This document shows positions 17,841-26,365 of a DNA stretch of 64,000 nucleotides, in pieces. Origin of the DNA: Arthrobacter pascens. Lineage in GTDB: Bacteria; Actinomycetota; Actinomycetes; Actinomycetales; Micrococcaceae. A program made the translations under genes and the position numbers. Within the stretch, counting starts at the first letter, position 1, and each line of letters begins with the position of its first letter. The stretch is from assembly GCF_030816475.1 (NCBI RefSeq), contig NZ_JAUSXF010000001.1, forward strand, positions 496,001 to 560,000, given 5' to 3'. A model generated the notes under the pieces. The model ran no database searches and was not told where the DNA came from. It saw only the letters and a program-made list of their open reading frames with translations.

Positions 17841-17912
17841 GGACAGTCTTTGTACTCAATGCTTGACAGTCCCTGTGGAAAACATTTTACAATGTATGTC
17901 AACAAGGACAGT
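17841..17912. promoter_or_regulatory. Candidate binding sites in the XRE/peptide intergenic region
   Basis: GACAGT occurs three times in direct orientation (17842-17847, 17865-17870, 17907-17912). An inverted repeat ACATT-TTAC-AATGT (17882-17895) covers the -10 region, and TTGACA (17863) is mirrored by TGTCAA (17897-17902). Any of these could bind the XRE protein; which does cannot be told from one sequence. Confidence 0.4.
17863..17893 (+). promoter_or_regulatory. Probable promoter of the secreted peptide gene
   Basis: TTGACA (17863-17868) and TACAAT (17888-17893) are near-consensus -35 and -10 hexamers, but the 19-nt spacer is long. Such spacing can mark a promoter needing an activator. 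The predicted leader is about 55 nt and ends in GAGGA (17943-17947), 6 nt before ATG 17954. Confidence 0.5.
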
Positions 17913-17953
17913 GCTGACTTTGTAACGAATCCGACTCGTATTGAGGAACTTAT

Positions 17954-18175
17954 ATGTTGAAGAAGATTGCAGCCGCAGCCGTATTGGCTGGGGCCCTGGC
18001 GTTTTCTGCGGCGGCTCCGGCCGTCCTGTCTGCTGGTTCCATCGCTGATACCACCGGTGTCTCCGTAGCCGTAGGGAACTGGCCTGATCCCATGTCAAAG
18101 CCTGTCAAGGACAAGACAAAGGACAGCGGTACCACCTACACCACCTACGTCGGCAACTGGCCGGACCCAATGTAA
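17954..18175 (+). CDS. Secreted peptide precursor with two VGNWPDPM copies (candidate pheromone)
   Basis: A 73-residue protein. Residues 1-27 are a Sec-type signal peptide: MLKK, a hydrophobic Ala/Leu core, and A-x-A-like cut sites near residues 21-27. The octapeptide VGNWPDPM appears at residues 40-47 and again as the very C terminus, 66-73, with a Lys-rich linker (SKPVKDKTKDSG) between. The two copies differ at 5 of their 6 degenerate codons, all silently, so the peptide itself is conserved. A double stop TAATAA and a strong terminator follow. It is divergent from an HTH-TPR regulator. A peptide signal released by proteolysis and sensed by that regulator is the likeliest role; a secreted bacteriocin or structural peptide is the alternative. 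Confidence 0.85.
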   Translation: MLKKIAAAAVLAGALAFSAAAPAVLSAGSIADTTGVSVAVGNWPDPMSKPVKDKTKDSGTTYTTYVGNWPDPM

Positions 18176-18196
18176 TAACTCCTCATAAGGAGGCGA

Positions 18197-18239
18197 GGCC
18201 CCGGAGCATGGTCATCCATTGCTCCGGGGCCGTTTCTTT
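18197..18239 (+). terminator. Rho-independent terminator after the secreted peptide gene
   Basis: GGCCCCGGAGCA (18197-18208) pairs perfectly with TGCTCCGGGGCC (18220-18231), with the inner ATGG/CCAT able to extend the stem. TTTCTTT follows at 18233-18239. This is the most canonical intrinsic terminator in the window and suggests the peptide gene is a monocistronic, strongly expressed unit. Confidence 0.9.
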
Positions 18240-18323
18240 GCCTGGATATGTTTGTCACATATTGATTACAGAACAATTCCGAGACAGCAAAAGAGGGCCT
18301 CCCGGGGGAGACCCTCTTACTGT

Positions 18324-18400
<77 letters not shown>

Positions 18401-18557
18401 ATCCGCTGCAAAAGCAACTTTACAAGAATAGCCGATGCCCGGGCCGGATGCGAAATCGGCAGCCGCTGAATCTCCCTCGGGTCGGGGCGGTTGGCGGTGA
18501 CATCCGGAGGGAAACGCAGGGTGACTTCCCGAGGGTGGGGAAACCCGGCTGGTGCGC

Positions 18558-20412
18558 TCAGACCAGGGAGTCCTTCCAAGCACCGTGGAGGTCCGCGAAC
18601 CGCCCGCCGCCGCCGATCAGCTCCGCAGGGGTGCCGTCCTCCACCACCCGGCCGTCGTGGATCACGAGCACCCTGTCGGCAGTTTCCACTGTCGAGAGGC
18701 GGTGCGCGATGATGAGCGCCGTGCGCCCTCCGCCGCGGCCCCCGGCAGCCGGAGCAGAGGCTGACGTTGCCTGGAGGAGGCGGCCCAGGCCGGACTGGAC
18801 CAGGCGCTCGGAGGGAATGTCCAGGGACGAGGTAGCCTCATCCAGGATCAGCACGGCCGGCCGGGCCAGGAACGCCCGCGCGAAGCTGATGAGCTGGCGC
18901 TGGCCCGAGGAGACCCGTCCGCCGCGCTTGTTGACGTCCGTGTCATAGCCTTCGGGAAGCTCGGTGATGAAGCCGTGAGCCCCCACTGCACGGGCCGCTT
19001 CCTCGATTTCCTCCCGGCTTGCCTCCGGGCGGCCCAGGGCTATGTTGTCCGCAACGGAGCCGCTGAAGAGGAACGCCTCCTGGGTGACCATGACAATGTT
19101 CCGGCGCAGGTCGGTGGTGCTGAGGTTGCGCAGGTCCACGCCGTCCAACGTCAGGGAGCCTGAGGAGACATCATAGAACCGGGCAATGAGCTTCGCCAGG
19201 GTAGATTTTCCTGCGCCGGTCTGGCCCACAAGGGCAACTGTCTGGCCCGCCGGGATGTGAAGGTCCATGGTGGGGATGATGACCGGACCGTCGCCGTAGC
19301 GGAACTCGACGCCGTTGAAGTCGATGGCTCCCCGGGCGTCTTTCATCGGCACCGGGTTCTTCGGCGGCCGCACGGTGGGGATCTCCTCAAGCAGTCCGGA
19401 GACCTTTTCCAGGGCCGCCTGCGCGCTCTGGAAGGAGTTGTAGAACATGGCCATCTGGTCCACCGGCTGGAAGAACCGCTTCGTGGACAGGATAAGCGCC
19501 CAGCAGCACGCCGACGGCCAGCTCGCCGCTGAGGACGCGGAAGCCGCCGACGAGCAGCACCACTGCCACGCAGACGTTGCCGATAAGGACCAGGCCGGGC
19601 TGGAAGATGCCGTTGAGGTTGATGGAGCGGACCGTCACCAGCCTGTAGTCCTCCGCCAGCTCGCCGTACTCCGCCGCGTTCTCGCGTTCCTTGCGGAAAG
19701 CCTTCACGGCCCGGATTCCGGTCATCGTTTCCACGAAGTGCACGATCAGCCTGGCCGAGACGACCCGGGACTGACGGAAGGCAATCTGGGAGTGCTTCTG
19801 GTACCAGCGGGACAGGAAGTACATCGGCACGCCGGCCGCCAGCACCAGGAACCCGCTCCGCCAGTCCAGGGCGAACACCGTGATGGCCGTGAAGATCATG
19901 AACAGGATGCCCGAGGCCAGGGAGCTGACGCCGGAGTCGAGCAATTCGCGCAGCGCTTCCAGGTCCGAGGTCTGCCGCGCGATGATCCGGCCGGAGGTGT
20001 ACTTTTCGTGGAACTCCAGGCTCAGGCGCTGGGTGTGCCGAAAGACCCTGACGCGCAGGTCCAGCAGCATGGACTGGCTGAGCCGCGCGGTGGAGGTGAC
20101 GTACAACGCGGTGAGTCCCGCCGTTGCGATGGCGGCGGCCAGGTAGCCGACTCCGGTCAGTACGAGCGGGAGGTTGTTGCCCGCCTTCAGCGCGGGGAGC
20201 GCGTGGTCGATGCCGAAGGCGATCAGTGCCGGTCCGGCCACCCGGGCCGCCTGCGAAAGCACGACCATGGCGAGGGTCAGCCAGAACCTGAGCCGCACAG
20301 GACGGATCAGGGAGCCTAGGAGGGCGAGCGACCGCCGTCGTACTGCCCTGCTGTCGCTTTTGCTGAGGTGGGCGTTGTCCTCGTTGGCGGTGCCGAAGGT
20401 TGCGTTGCTCAT
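18558..20412 (-). pseudogene. ABC exporter half-transporter, interrupted by a frameshift
   Basis: One half of a heterodimeric ABC exporter (type IV fold). The 5' part, 20412 to about 19,500, encodes the membrane domain up to ELAVGVLLG; the frame then shifts, and [22 protein letters not shown] and the ATPase domain continue in another frame to 18558. Dropping one base near 19491-19500 restores a 617-residue protein whose spacing matches relatives, so an extra base is likely. The ATPase has Walker [11 protein letters not shown], a non-canonical signature VSSGQRQ, and Walker [13 protein letters not shown] with the catalytic Glu. Whether it is a real lesion or a sequencing error is open. Its start overlaps the stop of the partner gene by four bases. 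Confidence 0.8.
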
Positions 20413-22232
20413 CGGTTGATTTCCTTCGCCTCGTCCTCGAGGGCTGATAGCTCCGAATCCAGCAGGTCGGAATCAAGGTCCCGGGGTTCCTGGTCCAGGC
20501 TGGCGATCACATAGCGGTAGTGGTGGTTTTCGGCCAGCAGTTCGGTGTGGGTTCCGACGGCGGTGATCCGGCCTTCCTCGAGCAGTGCCACCCGGTCCGC
20601 CAGAGCCACGGTCGACGGGCGGTGCGCCACGATCAGCGTGGTGGTGTCCTTCAGCACGTCCCGGAGGCGGGCCTCGACGAGTTCCTCGGTGTGCACGTCC
20701 AGGGCGGAGAGCGGATCATCCAGCACCAGGACCCGCGGCTTCGCGGCGATGGCGCGGGCCAGCGCAATCCGCTGGCGCTGCCCGCCCGAAAGGCTGAGGC
20801 CCTCCTCGCCGATGAGGGTGTCCACTCCCTCTGGCAGGGAGTAGGCGAACTGGGCCTGGGCGACGTCCAGCGCTTCGTCCAGGACGTCGTCATTGCGTTC
20901 CGGCGCCCCGAGCAGAACGTTGTCACGGACCGAATTGGAGAACAGCGTCGTGTCCTCAAAGGCGACGCCCACCACGCGGCGCAGCTCTTCGACGTCGAAC
21001 TCGCGCACGTCCACGCCGTCGATGGTGATGGCTCCCTCGGTGACGTCGTACAGCCGGGGGACCAGCTGGATCAGTGCGCTCTTTCCGCTTCCCGTGATGC
21101 CCACCAGGGCCATGGTTTCCCCGGGCCGGATGTCCAGGCCGATGCCTTTGAGGATGGGCTTGTCCGGCGCGTCCTCAAACGCGAAGGTGGCGTTGTTGAA
21201 GGCCAGGGCGCCCCTGAGCTCCGCGGGCCTTGCGGGGTCAGGCGGGCTGGTGATGGTGTTGGCCGTGTCCATGACCTCGTAATGCCGGTCGACGGCGGTC
21301 TTGGCCGTGAGGGCCATGGCCAGCAGCATCCCGGAGAATTCGACGGGCGAGGCGATGACCGCCGCGGTGGCGAAGAAGGCCACCAGGGATCCGATGCTCA
21401 GCTCGCCGCTGGCGCAAAGCATCACGCCTGCCACCAGCCCGGCGCCAAGGGCCAGTTCCGGCAGCAGTGTGACCACCAGGGTGAAGGTCGCCTGGTGCCG
21501 GGCCTTGGAGATCTCCGTCTGGCGAAGTTCCTCGGCTTGCTCATTGAAGTTTTCCAGTGCCTCACGGCTGCGGCCGAAAGCCTTGAGCACCCGGATGCCG
21601 TGGACGGATTCCTCCACCGTGGTGGCGAGGTCCCCGGCCTGGTCCTGGCTGCGCCGTGCGACCTTGCTGAAGCGTGTCCGGAAGCGGAAGCTGGAGATCG
21701 TGATGGGCACGGCGGCGGCCAGGAAGATCAGGGCGAGCTGCCAGCTCATGGCGAACATCACGGCGATGCCGATGATCACCGTAAGCGTGGTGACTACCAG
21801 CATGATGGCGCCGAAGGCCATCCATCTCCGCAGGAAGTTCAGGTCAGTCATGGCCCGGGACAGCAACTGCCCTGAACCCCAGCGGTCATGGAAGGAGACC
21901 GTCAGGTCCTGCAGGTGATCATAAAGGGAGACCCGCATCCGGGTCTCCACCGTGGTTGCGGGGTTGATGACGAACTGCCGGCGAAGCGCTACCAGTCCTG
22001 CCTCGCCAATGCCGAGGATCAGGATCACGACGGCGGCAGCCCACACTGCCCCTGCATCGCCGCCGGGCTGGAGCGACTGGTTGATCAGCACCCGCAGCAC
22101 CTGGGGGATGGTCAGTGCCAGGACGCTGGCCAGGAGTGCGGAGATGAGCCCCATGAAGAGCCGGGGGAGGATCGGCTTGACGTGGGGATAAAGACGTTTG
22201 ACTGATGTGAAGAATGAAGTCTGCTTGGCCAT
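20409..22232 (-). CDS. ABC exporter half-transporter (degenerate-site partner)
   Basis: A 607-residue ABC transporter with an N-terminal membrane domain (residues about 20-320) fused to an ATPase (about 340-580). Walker A VGITGSGKSA near residue 376 and signature LSGGQRQRIALARA near 480 are canonical, but Walker B ends LVLDD, with Asp in place of the catalytic Glu. Its partner (18558-20412) has the Glu but an altered signature. This puts both defects in the same composite ATP site, the pattern of asymmetric heterodimeric exporters such as TM287/288. The cargo may be a drug, lipid or peptide. ATG 22232 is the start. Confidence 0.88.
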   Translation of the reverse strand: MAKQTSFFTSVKRLYPHVKPILPRLFMGLISALLASVLALTIPQVLRVLINQSLQPGGDAGAVWAAAVVILILGIGEAGLVALRRQFVINPATTVETRMRVSLYDHLQDLTVSFHDRWGSGQLLSRAMTDLNFLRRWMAFGAIMLVVTTLTVIIGIAVMFAMSWQLALIFLAAAVPITISSFRFRTRFSKVARRSQDQAGDLATTVEESVHGIRVLKAFGRSREALENFNEQAEELRQTEISKARHQATFTLVVTLLPELALGAGLVAGVMLCASGELSIGSLVAFFATAAVIASPVEFSGMLLAMALTAKTAVDRHYEVMDTANTITSPPDPARPAELRGALAFNNATFAFEDAPDKPILKGIGLDIRPGETMALVGITGSGKSALIQLVPRLYDVTEGAITIDGVDVREFDVEELRRVVGVAFEDTTLFSNSVRDNVLLGAPERNDDVLDEALDVAQAQFAYSLPEGVDTLIGEEGLSLSGGQRQRIALARAIAAKPRVLVLDDPLSALDVHTEELVEARLRDVLKDTTTLIVAHRPSTVALADRVALLEEGRITAVGTHTELLAENHHYRYVIASLDQEPRDLDSDLLDSELSALEDEAKEINR

Positions 22233-22382
22233 GCCCGCTTCTCAAGCTCAGAACGAATAGTTTCCCGTAGCAACAACCCTATGCCATTGAGTGATAGCGT
22301 TCACAGAATCTCCGGACGTTTGAGAAGCTTTGCTACTTATTGCAATCCGCAATGAGCCCGGATGGAAGAGGCCTGGTTGCGC

Positions 22383-23330
22383 CTATTCGCGGGCGGTCAG
22401 AGTCAGCAGCACGGCTTCGGGTTTGCAGGCGATGCGGACCGGGGCGAAGCGGGAGGTGCCGATGCCGCCCGAGACGTTCACCGGCGTCGTACGTCCGTTG
22501 CTCTGCCAGTCGTTCAGGCCCTTTGCCCGCCAGGTTGGGATGTCACAGTTGGCCACTACGGCGCCGTAGCCGGGAATGCAGAGCTGCCCGCCGTGGGTGT
22601 GGCCTGCCAGCAGCAGGTCCGCGCCGTCCTCGGTGAAGTGGTCCAGCACCCGTTGGTACGGGGCATGGATGACTGCCACCCGCAGGTGCGGGTCCCCGTC
22701 CTGGTTCCTGGTGCCCTGGGGCCAGCCGGCATACCGCTCACGGTTCAGGTGCGGGTCATCCACCCCGGAGAAGTCGAAACGGATGCCCTTCAGGACCAGC
22801 GACTGGTTTCTGTTGGTGAGGTCCACCCAGCCGCCCATGCCGAAGCCTGCACGCAACCGCGACCAGTCCAGCTCGATGTTCTCTCGCCTGGCTTTTGACG
22901 GGCCCAGGAGGTAGGAAGCGGGGTTCCTGAGGCCTGGCGCGTAGTAGTCGTTGGAGCCCGGGACAAAAACGCCCGGGAATTCCAGGAGCGGACGCAGGGC
23001 CTTCAGCACCGGATCGACTGCCTTGACGTGACTGAGGTTGTCCCCGGTGTTGACCACCAGGTCCGGCCGCAGCGAGGCGAGGGACTCAAGCCACGCCGCC
23101 TTGGTGTCCTGGCCCGGGACAAAATGGATGTCGCTGAGGTGCAGGACCCTGAACGGGTCCTGTCCCGGGGGCAGGATGGGCAGCGTCTCCTCGCGGAGGA
23201 CAAACTGGTTCTTCTCCCACAGCCCGTACCCGACGGCGGCAAGTCCGGCGGCCGTCCCGGCGGCAGCGGTGACGGCAAAGCCGCGCCCGATGTTCCGGAC
23301 GCGGCTGGCAAATGCCGGGCTGACTACCAT
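22383..23330 (-). CDS. Metallophosphoesterase, membrane-anchored
   Basis: A 315-residue calcineurin-type phosphoesterase with a single N-terminal hydrophobic segment (about residues 17-37) and the metal-binding motifs LSDIHF, NTGDN, GSNDYY and AGHTHGGQ in order. The catalytic domain should face outward. Substrate is unknown; related membrane proteins act on lipid or nucleotide phosphates. It lies 6 bases after the PBP gene in the same direction, an arrangement I recall from mycobacteria (ponA2 and Rv3683), suggesting cell-envelope work. Confidence 0.87.
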   Translation of the reverse strand: MVVSPAFASRVRNIGRGFAVTAAAGTAAGLAAVGYGLWEKNQFVLREETLPILPPGQDPFRVLHLSDIHFVPGQDTKAAWLESLASLRPDLVVNTGDNLSHVKAVDPVLKALRPLLEFPGVFVPGSNDYYAPGLRNPASYLLGPSKARRENIELDWSRLRAGFGMGGWVDLTNRNQSLVLKGIRFDFSGVDDPHLNRERYAGWPQGTRNQDGDPHLRVAVIHAPYQRVLDHFTEDGADLLLAGHTHGGQLCIPGYGAVVANCDIPTWRAKGLNDWQSNGRTTPVNVSGGIGTSRFAPVRIACKPEAVLLTLTARE

Positions 23331-23336
23331 GCGCGG

Positions 23337-25622
23337 CTAGCCCTTGCCATTGCCGTTGTCATTCTTGCCGGCATCCGGAGACGGCTGCGTGGACGTTTGC
23401 GGAGCCGGAGTGGCCTGCGTTGTCGGCGAGGTGGGGCTGGTCTTGGCCGGAGTTCCGCTCACCATATTGGACGGCGGTGCAGGGAACGGGTTGGTGCCAT
23501 AAGCCGGTGCAACCTGGGACATGTACTTGGAGAACATGGGCCCGGCGATCTGGTAACCGTCGATCGATGAGTAGAACTTGCCGTTAATGGTCAGGTTCTG
23601 ACCAGGCCGGCTCTGATTGCCCAGCGGGTCGCCATACCAAGCTGCGGTGGCCAGCCCCGTCGTGAAACCAACCACCCAGGTGGATTCGTTGTAGTTCGAC
23701 GTACCGGTCTTGGCCGCGATCGGGAAGCTCGTCTTCGTGGAGATTCGAGGCTGGATCAGAGAGCCCGATCCCCGGTTCAGGACTTCCTGCAATGCGTAGT
23801 TCACGCCGCGGGCAACCTCCGGCTTGATGGCATCACGGCAGCTGGTGGACTGCGCCGGAAGATCCTTGCCGGCCTGGTCAGTCACGGACGTGATGGCGAT
23901 CGGCTCGCAGTACTTGCCGTCGTTGGCGAAGGTCGCAAAAGCACTCGCCATCGTGAGCGGTGCCGTCTGGGTGGAGCCCAGCAGGTTGGCGAGGATGGAC
24001 ATGTTGATCTTCGGGTTCGGAGTTCCATCCGAGTCCGGTAGTCCGCTGTGCAGCCCGACGGCGTCAACAACCTTTTGGATGCCACAGAAGTCCAGCTGGG
24101 CTGCAGAGGCAAAAGTTGCGGTGTTGATGGAGTTGTACAAGCCGTAAAGGACGTCCATCGGACGGTAGTAGTTCTCTTCCGCGTTCTGCAGGTCATCGGC
24201 AGCGCCCAGCCCCTTTTGGGCGGTGTTGTACGCACCCGTCACCTTTCCACAGGAATCGCGCCACGGGTAATTGAGGGGATATACGCGTTGCGCGGCATTG
24301 ACCACGGTGTTCATGCTCTTGCCCTCATTGAGCCATTCCGTGAAGGTGAAGGGCTTCATGGTGGACCCGGGCTGGGCACCGCCCAGGCCGTTAAGGTCGT
24401 TCCCGTCCTTGTCCATCTTGTCCACGTTGAAGTTCACCTGTGAATCGAACTTGCCGTCGGCCTGCAGGAACGAGGTGTTCTGAGCCATGTTGATGATCTT
24501 GCCTGTGTTTGGCTGCACAGAGACCATTGCGGCCCCCCACTTGTCCGGGTTGGCACCCGCAGCGGCATCGGATTGCGCCTGGGCCACCGCCTGGGCATTG
24601 GGATCCAGCGTGGTCTTGATGGTCAGGCCCCCGCGGAAGACGTTGTTCGTGCGCTCGGTAGTGTCAGCGCCGTACGCCGGGTTATTCAGCAGAAGGTGCA
24701 GCACATAGTCGCAGAAGTACGGTGCGGTGGTCGCGTAGGCGCAGCCCTGCTTGGCCGGGGTCACCTTCGGTTCCACCGGGGTGGCGACGGCAGCGTCGTG
24801 CTCCGCCTGGGTGATCTTCTTCTGGTCCAGCATGAGGCCCAGCACCAGGTCACGGCGGGCCTTGGCGGCGTCCGGGTGGGTGATGGGGTCAAAGGCCGAG
24901 GGACTGTTCACGAGGCCGGCCAGGAGTGCAGCCTCCGGAAGGGTCAGGTCCTTGGCGGTGGTGCTGAAGAAGAGTTTGGATGCGGCCTCGATGCCGTATG
25001 CGTCGCGGTTGAAGAAGACGATATTGAGGTAGCCCTCAAGGATCTGGTCCTTGCTGAACTTCTTCTCCAGGGCGATGGCAAGCTTCATTTCGCGGAGCTT
25101 GTCGCCCACGCCTTTGTTGACACCGTTGAGCTTGATGTCAGCGTCGTTGCCTTCGGCGGCGAGGTTGGCGTTGAGGACGTTGTTGACGTACTGCTGGGTG
25201 ATGGTGGAAGCACCCTGCTTGTTGCCCCGGGCCGTGCTGACCACCGCACGGAGGATACCCGTGGTGTCCACGCCGCCGTGCTCGTAGAAGCGGCTGTCCT
25301 CGACGGCGATGATGGCTTGCTGCATCAGCGGCGAAATCTGGTCGAGGGAAACCTTGGTGCGGTTCTCCTCATACAGGTTGGCAATGAGGCTGCCGTCCGC
25401 TGCCAGGATCCTGGTGGACTCGCTGGGCGGGTCGACCTTCAGCTCCGCCGGGAGCGTGTCGAAGAACTGGATGGAACCGCTTGCGGCGCTGCCGGAAACA
25501 GCGGCGGCCGGCACCAGGAGGCCGGCCACCAGTACACCACAAATCGCGCTCACGCCAAGGAAGCCTAAAATCTTTCCGAGGGTAGTGGCTGTGTCGAAAA
25601 TCGGGTTCCTACGAGTCACCAT
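23337..25622 (-). CDS. Bifunctional penicillin-binding protein (class A, ponA-type)
   Basis: A peptidoglycan synthase of about 761 residues: cytoplasmic tail, one membrane anchor (about residues 15-40), glycosyltransferase domain with EDSRFYEHGGVD and GASTITQQYV, then a transpeptidase with GSTMKPF (catalytic Ser, about residue 418), YNSINTA and AAKTGTS (KTG). The C terminus is a Pro/Thr/Ser-rich tail ending NGNGKG. The start is ATG 25622, as TAAAGT lies 7 nt upstream; GTG 25631 falls inside that -10 box. It is divergent from the DUF4177 gene, and metallophosphoesterase follows. Confidence 0.93.
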   Translation of the reverse strand: MVTRRNPIFDTATTLGKILGFLGVSAICGVLVAGLLVPAAAVSGSAASGSIQFFDTLPAELKVDPPSESTRILAADGSLIANLYEENRTKVSLDQISPLMQQAIIAVEDSRFYEHGGVDTTGILRAVVSTARGNKQGASTITQQYVNNVLNANLAAEGNDADIKLNGVNKGVGDKLREMKLAIALEKKFSKDQILEGYLNIVFFNRDAYGIEAASKLFFSTTAKDLTLPEAALLAGLVNSPSAFDPITHPDAAKARRDLVLGLMLDQKKITQAEHDAAVATPVEPKVTPAKQGCAYATTAPYFCDYVLHLLLNNPAYGADTTERTNNVFRGGLTIKTTLDPNAQAVAQAQSDAAAGANPDKWGAAMVSVQPNTGKIINMAQNTSFLQADGKFDSQVNFNVDKMDKDGNDLNGLGGAQPGSTMKPFTFTEWLNEGKSMNTVVNAAQRVYPLNYPWRDSCGKVTGAYNTAQKGLGAADDLQNAEENYYRPMDVLYGLYNSINTATFASAAQLDFCGIQKVVDAVGLHSGLPDSDGTPNPKINMSILANLLGSTQTAPLTMASAFATFANDGKYCEPIAITSVTDQAGKDLPAQSTSCRDAIKPEVARGVNYALQEVLNRGSGSLIQPRISTKTSFPIAAKTGTSNYNESTWVVGFTTGLATAAWYGDPLGNQSRPGQNLTINGKFYSSIDGYQIAGPMFSKYMSQVAPAYGTNPFPAPPSNMVSGTPAKTSPTSPTTQATPAPQTSTQPSPDAGKNDNGNGKG

Positions 25623-25629
25623 GTTTTCC

Positions 25630-25652
25630 ACTTTACCGGCAAGGACTAGTCT
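25630..25652. promoter_or_regulatory. Back-to-back leaderless -10 boxes for PBP and DUF4177
   Basis: On the minus strand TAAAGT (25635-25630) precedes ATG 25622 by 7 nt; on the plus strand TAGTCT (25647-25652) precedes ATG 25660 by 7 nt. The whole divergent promoter is squeezed into 37 bases between the start codons, so the -35 regions must overlap the other gene's -10 or coding start. Confidence 0.6.
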
Positions 25653-25659
25653 TTAGGTC

Positions 25660-25815
25660 ATGACCAAATGGGAGTACGCCACGATTCCGCTCATTATTCA
25701 CGCCACAAAGCAGATCCTGGACCAGTGGGGAGATGACGGCTGGGAGCTCACCCAGGTAGTCCCCGGACCCGACGGAAACGGGCTCGTTGCCTACCTCAAG
25801 AGGGAGAAGCAATAG
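25660..25815 (+). CDS. DUF4177-like small protein
   Basis: A 51-residue protein beginning MTKWEYATIPLI with the pattern GDDGWELTQVVPGPDG in the middle. These are the conserved parts of the small DUF4177 proteins found near ponA and ridA in actinobacteria. Function is unknown. It is followed after one base by ridA, which it probably shares a transcript with. The start has a -10 box 7 nt upstream. Confidence 0.82.
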   Translation: MTKWEYATIPLIIHATKQILDQWGDDGWELTQVVPGPDGNGLVAYLKREKQ

Positions 25816-25816
25816 C

Positions 25817-26350
25817 ATGAGCACGCCCGCAGAAACCACGTCCGGCGCGGCAACCGCGCCGATTTCCGCCGTCGAACAGCGCCTGGCAGAACTCGGCCTG
25901 GCCCTCCCCGAGGTGGCCGCACCGGTGGCCGCCTACGTCCCGGCAATCATCTCCGGCAACCATGTCTACACCTCCGGGCAGCTGCCGTTTATTAATGGCA
26001 AACTCGAAGCTACCGGCAAGGTTTCCACCGGCACTGAAACCCACGCCGACGAGCCGACCGTGTCCCCGGAGGACGCCCAGCGTTTCGCCGCCGTCTGCGC
26101 CGTCAACGCCCTGGCAGCCGTCAAGAGCGTCATCGGCGACCTTGACCGCATCACCCGGATCGTCAAGGTTGTCGGATTCGTTGCCTCCGATCCGTCCTTC
26201 ACCGGCCAGCCGGGCGTCATCAACGGAGCCTCCGAACTCCTTGGCCGCGTCCTGGGTGACGCCGGCCACCACGCGCGCTCCGCCGTCGGCGTTTCAGTGC
26301 TGCCCCTCGACTCTCCCGTAGAAGTCGAACTGATCGCCGAATTCAGCTAG
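25817..26350 (+). CDS. RidA-family protein (YjgF/YER057c/UK114)
   Basis: A 177-residue RidA-fold protein; family members deaminate reactive enamines and imines. A 20-residue N-terminal extension precedes LGLALPEVAAPVAAYVPA; SGNHVYTSGQLPF is the family's substrate-pocket strand and VEVELIAEF its C-terminal end. It is longer than standard RidA (about 130), as in the actinobacterial subgroup. ATG 25817 follows the DUF4177 stop by one base; a longer frame from TTG 25787 is less likely. Confidence 0.87.
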   Translation: MSTPAETTSGAATAPISAVEQRLAELGLALPEVAAPVAAYVPAIISGNHVYTSGQLPFINGKLEATGKVSTGTETHADEPTVSPEDAQRFAAVCAVNALAAVKSVIGDLDRITRIVKVVGFVASDPSFTGQPGVINGASELLGRVLGDAGHHARSAVGVSVLPLDSPVEVELIAEFS

Positions 26351-26365
26351 GACCGGTCGCTTCCT

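Noticed and set aside
19343..20476. A third open frame across the frameshifted ABC gene.
   Set aside because: It has no transporter motifs; the two conserved frames explain the gene.
22339..22353. ATTGC-N5-GCAAT inverted repeat upstream of the exporter genes.
   Set aside because: Five-base arms are expected by chance, and no promoter is aligned with it.
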